DNA of 6,482 bases, taken from NCBI GenBank assembly GCA_027317055.1, contig DAHVFK010000205.1:1-6482 (forward strand), written 5' to 3'. The translations under genes and the position numbers were made by a program. The notes below the pieces were generated by a model that ran no database searches, had not been told where the DNA came from, and saw only the letters and a list, made by a program, of their open reading frames with translations. This stretch comes from Betaproteobacteria bacterium (GTDB lineage: Bacteria; Pseudomonadota; Gammaproteobacteria; Burkholderiales; SG8-39). This document shows positions 1 through 5,226 of this stretch, in pieces. The first letter of the stretch is position 1; each line of letters starts with the position of its first letter.

Positions 1-1
1 G

Positions 2-712
2 GTCGAGGGCCAGTCGCGGCTGAGCGCGGCGCACGCGCTGGTCGTCGGTGCCGGCGGCCTGGGCTGCCCGGCGGCGCTCTATCTGGCCTCGAGCGGGATC
101 GGGCGCCTCACGCTGGCCGACCCCGACCGCGTCGACCTCACCAACCTGCAGCGCCAGATCCTGTACCGCGACGACGCCGTGGGCGCGCTGAAGGTCGAGG
201 CCGCGCGCAAGACGCTCGGCGCGGTCAATCCGGCGGTGTCGGTCGTGCCGCTCGCCGAGCGCCTGGCGGGCGAGGCGCTCGAGCGCCTGGTGGCCGACGC
301 CGACGTGGTGCTCGACTGCAGCGACAACTTTGCCACCCGCCACGCGGTGAACCGCGCCTGCGTGCGGCACGCCAGACCCCTGGTGTCGGGCGCAGCAATC
401 CGCTTCGACGGCCAAGTGGCGGTATTCGATCTCAGGCGCGACGACGCGCCGTGCTACGCCTGCCTGTTTCCGGAGGGCGGCGAGACCGAGGAGCTGCGCT
501 GCGCGGTCATGGGTGTGCTCGCGCCGCTTACCGGCGCGATAGGCGCGCTGCAAGCGGCAGAAGCGATCAAGCTGCTGGCCGGCGTGGGCGAGTCGCTCAA
601 CGGGCGCCTGCTCATGTTCGATGCCCTGCGCGCCGAATGGCGCTCGGTGCGCGTGCGCAAGGATCCGGATTGCGCCGTCTGCGCGGCGGCCGCGACTCAG
701 GCGGGCAGGTAG
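2..712 (+). CDS. MoeB/ThiF/HesA-family adenylyltransferase, 5'-truncated by window edge
   Basis: This E1-like enzyme uses ATP to adenylate the C-terminal Gly-Gly of a small sulfur-carrier protein: MoaD for molybdopterin, or ThiS for thiamine thiazole. Reading from base 2 gives 236 codons before TAG at 710-712. Seen in the visible part: the nucleotide-binding loop GAGGLG at residues 16-21, the family signature DLTNLQRQ at 45-52, DCSDN at 105-109, and two CxxC pairs (C151/C154 and C224/C227) that form the family's structural zinc site. C167 lies in the loop leading to GVLAP, where the family has a conserved cysteine. There is no C-terminal rhodanese domain. The visible start (VEGQ) matches a point about 15-20 residues into family members, so the true start lies off the left edge. 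An internal GTG at 179 would remove the nucleotide-binding loop and is not the start. The 3' end overlaps slmA tail-to-tail by 16 bp. Sequence alone does not separate MoeB from ThiF here. Confidence 0.93.
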   Translation, partial: VEGQSRLSAAHALVVGAGGLGCPAALYLASSGIGRLTLADPDRVDLTNLQRQILYRDDAVGALKVEAARKTLGAVNPAVSVVPLAERLAGEALERLVADADVVLDCSDNFATRHAVNRACVRHARPLVSGAAIRFDGQVAVFDLRRDDAPCYACLFPEGGETEELRCAVMGVLAPLTGAIGALQAAEAIKLLAGVGESLNGRLLMFDALRAEWRSVRVRKDPDCAVCAAAATQAGR

Positions 713-1269
713 GGCCGCTGCGCGGCGAAGCTCTCGCTCGGACCCTCGGCGAACCCGCTGCGGGCAAATTGCTGCAGGCTGCCGAGCAGGTAGCAAAGCA
801 GCGTCCCCGCCTTCGCCGCCGCCTCGCTCTCCTCGCCCTGGCCCTGGCTCGCGGCGAGCCGCAGCGACTGCTTGAGCGTGGCCTCGAAGCGGTCGAAGAA
901 CTGGTTCATCCGCGCCTGCAGCCGTTCGTGCTCCCCGATCAGCGCGTCGCCCGTCATCACGCGCACCATGCCGGGGTTCTTCTCGGCGAAAGCGAGCAGC
1001 ATCTCGACCAGCTTTTCGGTCTGTCGGCGCCCGCTCGCCTCGTCCTCTGAAATGCGGTTGGCGAGAGAGAACACGGTATTCTCGATGAACTCGATAAGCC
1101 CTTCATACATCTGCGCCTTGGAAGCGAAGTGCCGGTATAGCGCGGCCTCGGAGACATCAAGCTTGGCGGCCAGCGCAGCGGTCGTGATGCGCTCCCACTT
1201 CGGCGCCTCGAGCATCTGCGCGAGGGTCTTCAGGATCTCGAGCCTGCGTTCGCCTTTGGCGCGGGGCAT
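697..1269 (-). CDS. slmA: TetR-family regulator, SlmA-like (nucleoid occlusion factor)
   Basis: A 190-residue TetR-family DNA-binding protein (E. coli SlmA has 198). The N-terminal helix-turn-helix spans about residues 27-48, with the recognition segment DVSEAALYRHF at 38-48, nearly identical to SlmA as I recall it. The C-terminal helical ligand/dimer domain includes the NPG motif at 98-100. In E. coli, SlmA binds chromosomal sites and blocks FtsZ ring assembly over the nucleoid. Aligned by eye without gaps, F61 and N98 match E. coli FtsZ-contact residues F65 and N102, while R73, L94, G97 and R101 become L69, M90, A93 and K97. FtsZ antagonism is therefore not assured. The start is the ATG at 1269, giving the usual SlmA N-terminus. 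The bases just before it are pyrimidine-rich with no Shine-Dalgarno match. It lies 40 bp downstream of the nucleotidase gene, probably in the same operon, and its 3' end overlaps the MoeB/ThiF gene. Confidence 0.85.
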   Translation of the reverse strand: MPRAKGERRLEILKTLAQMLEAPKWERITTAALAAKLDVSEAALYRHFASKAQMYEGLIEFIENTVFSLANRISEDEASGRRQTEKLVEMLLAFAEKNPGMVRVMTGDALIGEHERLQARMNQFFDRFEATLKQSLRLAASQGQGEESEAAAKAGTLLCYLLGSLQQFARSGFAEGPSESFAAQRPYLPA

Positions 1270-1309
1270 GTGGAGGGGGTGAAGGTGGAAGGCTGTCCGG
1301 ATTCTAGCC

Positions 1310-1972
1310 TCAAGCGTACCTGAAGACGAGCCGGGGTAGCTCGCGCACCGACCTCACCCTCAGATCGACGAAGGATACTTTCCGCTTCTCGCGGCTCACC
1401 CACACCGTCGACATGCCCAGACGCTTTGCGGTGCGCAGGTTTTCGAGCGAGTCGTCGAGGAACGCGCAGCGATGCGGATCGAGGTCGTGCTGGCGCAGCA
1501 GCAGGTGAAAGCCGTGCGCCGCGGGCTTGCCGCGAAAGCGCGCGTCCTCGATGGTGTAGACGGCGTCGAACCAGCGCGCGACGCCCATCGCGCGCAGCAC
1601 GCCCTCGACGTAATGGCGCGGCGCGTTGGAGAACACCAGCTTGCGGCCGCCGAGCAGCGCCAAAGCGTGACGCAGGGCGTTTTCGTGCACCACCATGTCG
1701 GCCAGCTCCGGAAAGCGGTGCGTTTCGGCCAGGAAACGGCGCGGGTCGGTGCCGTGATGGCGCATCAGCCCGTTCAGGGTGGTGCCGTAACGCAGCCAGA
1801 AGCCGCGCCGCATTTCGTTCGCGCCCGCCTCGTCCAGTTCGAAGTGCCGTCGCAGATAGGCGTTGATCTGCTCGTGCATCGACGGGAAGATGCGCACGCT
1901 CGCATCGTGCAGGGTGTTGTCGAGGTCGAAGATCCATACCCGCCGCGACGGCGGGAGGCGCGCGATGCGCAT
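1310..1972 (-). CDS. HAD-superfamily pyrimidine 5'-nucleotidase
   Basis: A 220-residue haloacid dehalogenase-type phosphatase of the Sdt1-like pyrimidine 5'-nucleotidase group, expected to hydrolyse pyrimidine nucleoside monophosphates to nucleoside and phosphate in the cytoplasm. HAD motif I is FDLDNTLH at 15-22 (nucleophile D16, acid/base D18). The helical cap covers about 30-95. Motif II is FSNAP (S115), motif III is the lysine in RGKP (K149), and motif IV is FLDDS (D173/D174), so all four catalytic motifs are intact. Its ATG shares one base with the argB stop codon (TAATG), implying translational coupling to argB. The family assignment is firm. Substrate preference is inferred from overall resemblance and from remembered argB-nucleotidase-slmA neighbourhoods in betaproteobacteria; another small phosphoester is possible. 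Confidence 0.88.
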   Translation of the reverse strand: MRIARLPPSRRVWIFDLDNTLHDASVRIFPSMHEQINAYLRRHFELDEAGANEMRRGFWLRYGTTLNGLMRHHGTDPRRFLAETHRFPELADMVVHENALRHALALLGGRKLVFSNAPRHYVEGVLRAMGVARWFDAVYTIEDARFRGKPAAHGFHLLLRQHDLDPHRCAFLDDSLENLRTAKRLGMSTVWVSREKRKVSFVDLRVRSVRELPRLVFRYA

Positions 1973-2856
1973 TACCTGCTGCGGATCAGCGTGCCGACCC
2001 CCTGGTCGGTCAGGACCTCTAGCAGCAGTGCGTGCGGCACGCGCCCGTCGATGATGTGCACGCTCTTGACCCCGGCGCGCGCAGCCTCGAGCGCGGAAGC
2101 GATCTTCGGCAGCATGCCGCCCGAGAGCGTGCCGGCAGCCAGCATGGCGTCGATCTGGCGCGGCGTGACCCCGGTCAGCAGCTTGCCCTGCTCGTCGAGC
2201 ACCCCCGGCGTGTTGGTGAGCAGCACCAGCTTCTCGGCGTGCAACACCTCGGCCAGCTTGCCCGCCACCAGGTCGGCGTTGATGTTGTAGGACAGGCCGT
2301 CGGCGCCCACCCCGATCGGGGCCACCACCGGGATGAATCCCCCCTGCTCGAGCGAATCGATGACGCCGGGGTCGATCGACTCGATTTCACCCACCTGTCC
2401 GATGTCTAGCAGCTCGCTCGGCTTTTCGCGAGACGGGATCAGCAACTTCCTGGCGCGGATGAAGGCGCCGTCCTGGCCGGTCAGGCCGACCGCGCGGCCG
2501 CCCGCCTGGTTGATCAGGGTGACGATGTCCTTGTTCACCGCGCCCCCAAGCACCATTTCGACCACGTCCATGGTCGCCGCGTCGGTGACCCGCATGCCCT
2601 GCACGAACTCACTGCGAATTCCGAGCTGCTTCAGCAGCTTCTCGATTTGCGGCCCACCGCCGTGCACCACCACCGGGTCCATGCCGACCAGCTTGAGCAG
2701 CACTACGTCGCGCGCGAAGCTCACCTGCAGCGCGGCGTCGACCATGGCGTTGCCGCCGAACTTGACCACGATGGTCTTGCCGTGGAAGCGGCGGATATAG
2801 GGCAGCGCCTCGGCGAGGATGCGCGCCTTGGTCGCGGCGTCGTTGGCTTGAGTCAT
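1972..2856 (-). CDS. argB: Acetylglutamate kinase
   Basis: Catalyses the ATP-dependent phosphorylation of N-acetyl-L-glutamate, the second step of arginine biosynthesis, in the cytoplasm. The 294-residue protein has the family's usual length. Visible motifs: VVKFGGNAM at 30-38 (catalytic K32 and glycine loop), HGGGPQI at 65-71 (substrate loop), NINAD at 191-195, and GGMLPK at 246-251 with K251 as the second catalytic lysine. It has an N-terminal helical extension (residues ~1-25) and the C-terminal segment IIDGRVPHALLLE (268-280) followed by GVGT (286-289). In the family these mark arginine-inhibited, hexameric enzymes such as that of Pseudomonas aeruginosa, so feedback inhibition by arginine is expected. 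The ATG at 2856 is preceded by only a weak ribosome site (CGGAT). An intrinsic terminator for the upstream gene ends about 15 bp before this ATG, leaving little room for a promoter. Confidence 0.97.
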   Translation of the reverse strand: MTQANDAATKARILAEALPYIRRFHGKTIVVKFGGNAMVDAALQVSFARDVVLLKLVGMDPVVVHGGGPQIEKLLKQLGIRSEFVQGMRVTDAATMDVVEMVLGGAVNKDIVTLINQAGGRAVGLTGQDGAFIRARKLLIPSREKPSELLDIGQVGEIESIDPGVIDSLEQGGFIPVVAPIGVGADGLSYNINADLVAGKLAEVLHAEKLVLLTNTPGVLDEQGKLLTGVTPRQIDAMLAAGTLSGGMLPKIASALEAARAGVKSVHIIDGRVPHALLLEVLTDQGVGTLIRSR

Positions 2857-2871
2857 GGCGATCCGATTCTA

Positions 2872-2903
2872 CAAAGAAAAAGGGCCGGCGGTTGCCGGCC
2901 CTT
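2872..2903 (-). terminator. Rho-independent terminator downstream of the Hsp20-like ORF
   Basis: A perfect GC-rich 10-bp stem (left arm 2880-2889, right arm 2894-2903, core GGGCCGGC) closes a 4-base loop (2890-2893). On the minus strand it is followed by the T-rich run TTTTCTTTGT. The opposite orientation has no T-tract, so it works for minus-strand transcription only. It begins about 20 bp after the stop codon of the Hsp20-like ORF and ends about 15 bp before the argB start, so it insulates argB from the heat-shock promoter or sets a read-through level. Confidence 0.9.
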
Positions 2904-2923
2904 CGCTCACGCTGCCTCGCGCG

Positions 2924-3076
2924 TCAGTTTATCGCGATCTGCTTGCGCGCCGCCGCCGCCTTCTTCGGCAGCGGCAGCTCGGCGCGGGCCTCGTTGTACA
3001 TCGGCCGCACCAGGAAGCCCTTGAACAGGCCGTCGACCAGGTCGTTGAACGGGTCGAATCGGGTAACATTGCTCAT
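2924..3076 (-). CDS. Hsp20-like small protein lacking the alpha-crystallin domain
   Basis: A 50-residue ORF made of the two ends of a bacterial small heat-shock protein. Residues 1-25 (TRFDPFNDLVDGLFKGF at 5-21, then VRP) resemble the N-terminal arm of betaproteobacterial Hsp20 proteins. Residues 27-50 resemble the C-terminal end: YN at 27-28, ELPLPKKAA at 33-41, and the closing IAI at 47-49, which fits the (I/V)x(I/V) motif that docks on neighbouring subunits. The ~90-100-residue alpha-crystallin domain that normally sits between them is missing, in frame, with the junction near 2993-3001. Signals are intact: GGAGA at 3082-3086, 5 bases before the ATG, a sigma-32-type promoter upstream and a terminator downstream. 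It is either a deletion remnant, a functional micro-protein, or an assembly artefact. It cannot hold the usual beta-sandwich dimer fold. Homology is judged from memory of the family. Confidence 0.75.
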   Translation of the reverse strand: MSNVTRFDPFNDLVDGLFKGFLVRPMYNEARAELPLPKKAAAARKQIAIN

Positions 3077-3119
3077 ACGCGTCTCCATTGCGGGTAGCCA
3101 ACTGTTCCTGCAATGCGAC

Positions 3120-3147
3120 AAATGGGGCGCGGCGGCCGCGTTTCAAC
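3120..3147 (-). promoter_or_regulatory. Sigma-32 (RpoH) heat-shock promoter for the Hsp20-like ORF
   Basis: On the minus strand GTTGAAA (3147-3141) is followed by a 13-base spacer and CCCCATTT (3127-3120). The E. coli RpoH consensus is CTTGAAA, a 13-14-base spacer, then CCCCATnT, so only the first base differs. Transcription would begin near 3113, giving a leader of about 37 bases with GGAGA before the ATG at 3076. It sits upstream of an Hsp20-derived ORF, where a heat-shock promoter is expected. Its -35 element lies 16 bp upstream of the divergent sigma-factor start codon. Confidence 0.82.
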
Positions 3148-3162
3148 CCCCCGGCACCCGTT

Positions 3163-3717
3163 ATGCCACTGCCCATCGACTTCCACGCCCAGCTCGAGGG
3201 CCAGCGCGACTACCTGCTGCGCTACGCCACCCTGCAGCTGCGCGACTCCGACCGGGCCGAGGACTGCGTGCAGGAGACCTTGCTCGCGGCGCTCGCGGGC
3301 GGGGCCGGCTACGACGGCCGCTCGAGCCTGCGCACCTGGCTGACCGGGATCCTGAAGCACAAGATCGTCGATGCGATCAGACGCTCGAACCGCGAGCCCG
3401 CCACGGCGCTCGAGCCGGAGGGTGACGCGTCCGAGTTCGACACCCTGTTCGACCCGCGCGGCCACTGGGCGCAGGCCCCCATGGCCTGGGAACGCCCGGA
3501 CAGCGCCCTCGAGCGATCCCAGTTCCTCGCCGCGCTCGAGGCCTGCCTCGAGCAGCTGCCGGCGAGGACGGCACGCGCGTTCATGATGCGAGAGCACATG
3601 GGGCTGGAGACTGAAGAGATCTGTAAGGAGCTCGGGATCAGCGCGACCAACTGCTGGGTGATGATGTATCGCGCACGCATGGCGCTACGCCTGTGCCTGG
3701 AGCGAACCTGGAAATGA
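3163..3717 (+). CDS. ECF-type RNA polymerase sigma factor
   Basis: A 184-residue group 4 (ECF) sigma factor that would direct RNA polymerase to a dedicated stress regulon. Region 2 spans about residues 12-76, with the core-binding/-10 segment AEDCVQETLLAAL at 32-44 and GRSSLRTWL at 52-60. A long linker (77-118) contains a tryptophan-rich part (HW at 101-102, AWERP at 108-112). Region 4 spans 119-184: LEACLEQLPARTARAF at 125-140, then a helix-turn-helix with LETEEICKELGIS at 148-160, and a basic end RARMALRLCLERTW at 170-183. It resembles the proteobacterial sigma subgroup I recall as TIGR02943, but this was not tested. The ATG at 3163 is chosen because region 2 starts a few residues later. 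No Shine-Dalgarno precedes it. An in-frame TTG at 3088 would add 25 non-family residues from the promoter region. The next gene overlaps by ATGA, the usual arrangement for a sigma/anti-sigma pair. Confidence 0.92.
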   Translation: MPLPIDFHAQLEGQRDYLLRYATLQLRDSDRAEDCVQETLLAALAGGAGYDGRSSLRTWLTGILKHKIVDAIRRSNREPATALEPEGDASEFDTLFDPRGHWAQAPMAWERPDSALERSQFLAALEACLEQLPARTARAFMMREHMGLETEEICKELGISATNCWVMMYRARMALRLCLERTWK

Positions 3718-3929
3718 AGCTGATGCTGCCGTGCAGTGAAGTGACGCGCCTGGTGTCCCAGGGGCTGGATCGCAGGCTCGGCTTGAGCGAGCGCGTCGCG
3801 CTGCGCGTTCACTTGGCGATGTGCGAGGGTTGCGGCAACTTCGAGCGCCAGATGAAGCTGCTGCGCGAGGCGGTACGGCAGCTCGCCGAGGCCGAAGGCC
3901 CGCGCGACACCGGGCCTCACAGCACGTAG
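3714..3929 (+). CDS. Soluble zinc-finger (zf-HC2) probable anti-sigma factor
   Basis: A 71-residue protein translated from an ATG that overlaps the sigma-factor stop codon (ATGA), so the pair is probably translationally coupled. It has the zinc-binding anti-sigma signature H33-x3-C37-x2-C40, with a further cysteine C7 ahead of the DRRL segment at 19-22, giving the full C...HxxxCxxC ligand set. Proteins of this type bind and hold ECF sigma factors, and in several families they release them when thiol oxidation expels zinc. There is no membrane segment and no sensor domain, so it would act in the cytoplasm; the tail from about 44 is a charged helix. The trigger cannot be read from sequence. The 3' end overlaps hslU by 13 bp in the opposite orientation. 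Confidence 0.85.
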   Translation: MKLMLPCSEVTRLVSQGLDRRLGLSERVALRVHLAMCEGCGNFERQMKLLREAVRQLAEAEGPRDTGPHST

Positions 3930-5221
3930 CGCGCCAGGTCCTCGTTGCGCGCCAGCTCGGCCAGCCGCGCGTCGACATAGGGCGCGTCGATCGTGACCGT
4001 CACCGCACCGCGCCTGCCGGCCTCGAACGATATCTCCTCGAGCAGCTTCTCGAGCACGGTGTAAAGCCGCCGCGCACCGATGTTCTCGGTCTTTTCGTTC
4101 ACCTGGTAGGCGATTTCCGCCAGCCGCCGGACCCCCTCCGGGCGGAACTCGAGCGTCACGCCTTCGGTCTCGAGCAGCGCCTGGTACTGCTTGACCAGGC
4201 TCGCGTCGGTCGAGGTGAGGATCTGCTCGAAGTCGTCCACCGAAAGCGAATCGAGCTCGACCCGGATCGGGAGCCGCCCCTGCAGCTCGGGAATCAGGTC
4301 CGAGGGCTTGGCGAGGTGGAACGCGCCCGAGGCGATGAACAGGATGTGGTCGGTCTTGACCATGCCGTACTTGGTCGCGACCGTGGTGCCCTCGACCAAC
4401 GGCAGCAGGTCGCGCTGCACGCCCTGGCGCGAGACGTCCGCGCCGCCGATCTCGCTGCGGGTGGCGACCTTGTCGATCTCGTCCAGGAACACGATGCCGT
4501 TCTGCTCCGCGTTGGCGAGCGCCTTGGCCTTCAGGTCGTCGTCGTTCACCAGCCGCGCGGCCTCCTCGTCCGTGAGCAGCTGCAGCGCCTCGCGGATGCG
4601 AAGCTTCCTCAGCTTTCTGCGCCCGCCGGCGAGATTCTGGAACATGCCCTGGATCTGCGAGGTGAGCTCCTCCATCCCGGGCGGCGCGAGGATCTCCATT
4701 TGCTGTGCGCTCACCGCGAGTTCGAGCTCGATTTCCTTGTCATCCAGCTCGCCCTCGCGCAACTTCTTGCGGAATTTCTGGCGCGTTGCGTTCTCTTCCG
4801 CCTCCACCCCGCGCGCGGGCGTCAGCAGCGCATCAAGCACCCGCTCCTCTGCCGCGTCCTGTGCGCGGGCGCGCACCGCGCGCATCGCCTGCTCGCGCGT
4901 CTGCTTGATGCTGATCTCGACCAGATCGCGCACGATGGTGTCGACGTCGCGCCCGACGTAGCCGACTTCGGTGAACTTGGTCGCCTCGACCTTGATGAAA
5001 GGCGCCCCCGCGAGGCGCGCGAGCCGCCGCGCGATCTCGGTCTTGCCCACGCCGGTAGGCCCGATCATGAGGATGTTCTTGGGCGTGATTTCCTGGCGCA
5101 ACGGCTCGGCGACCTGCTGCCGGCGCCAGCGGTTCCTGAGTGCGATCGCGACCGCGCGCTTGGCCTTGGCTTGGCCCACGATGTGCTTTTCCAGCTCGTG
5201 GACGATCTCCTGCGGCGTCAT
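3917..5221 (-). CDS. hslU: HslU, ATPase subunit of the HslVU protease
   Basis: The AAA+ unfoldase of the HslVU (ClpYQ) protease. A hexameric ring unfolds substrates and feeds them into HslV in the cytoplasm. At 434 residues it is close to the E. coli 443. Walker A is GPTGVGKT at 54-61. The pore loop GYVGRD is at 87-92, with Y88 gripping substrate. The intermediate (I) domain covers about 110-230, and Walker B is IVFLDEID at 243-250. The C-terminal tail EDLARYVL is the peptide that inserts between HslV subunits to activate them. The ATG at 5221 gives the standard MTPQEIV start; an in-frame extension to 5272 would run into hslV and is not used. It begins 5 bp after hslV. Its 3' end overlaps the anti-sigma gene tail-to-tail, leaving no room for a terminator between them. 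Confidence 0.98.
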   Translation of the reverse strand: MTPQEIVHELEKHIVGQAKAKRAVAIALRNRWRRQQVAEPLRQEITPKNILMIGPTGVGKTEIARRLARLAGAPFIKVEATKFTEVGYVGRDVDTIVRDLVEISIKQTREQAMRAVRARAQDAAEERVLDALLTPARGVEAEENATRQKFRKKLREGELDDKEIELELAVSAQQMEILAPPGMEELTSQIQGMFQNLAGGRRKLRKLRIREALQLLTDEEAARLVNDDDLKAKALANAEQNGIVFLDEIDKVATRSEIGGADVSRQGVQRDLLPLVEGTTVATKYGMVKTDHILFIASGAFHLAKPSDLIPELQGRLPIRVELDSLSVDDFEQILTSTDASLVKQYQALLETEGVTLEFRPEGVRRLAEIAYQVNEKTENIGARRLYTVLEKLLEEISFEAGRRGAVTVTIDAPYVDARLAELARNEDLARYVL

Positions 5222-5226
5222 CTGGG

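Noticed and set aside
1472..2290. A 272-codon plus-strand open frame across the nucleotidase and argB
   Set aside because: It runs antisense to two genes with intact catalytic motifs and shows no family resemblance, so it is a GC-driven spurious frame.
2880..2903. The hairpin as a bidirectional terminator or a mobile-element end
   Set aside because: The T-run exists only on the minus strand, and no matching inverted copy or target duplication is visible nearby.
3088..3114. Possible sigma-70 promoter for the sigma-factor gene (TTGCGG, then TGCAAT) on the plus strand
   Set aside because: The spacer is only 15 bp and both hexamers match poorly, so it is not distinguishable from chance.
3131..3140. 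GCGGCCGC palindrome in the divergent gap as an operator
   Set aside because: It is a short all-GC palindrome inside the spacer of the heat-shock promoter. Such sequences are common at this base composition and no second copy supports an operator.
3924..3950. A terminator between the anti-sigma gene and hslU
   Set aside because: The coding regions overlap here and no stem followed by a T-run is visible on either strand.
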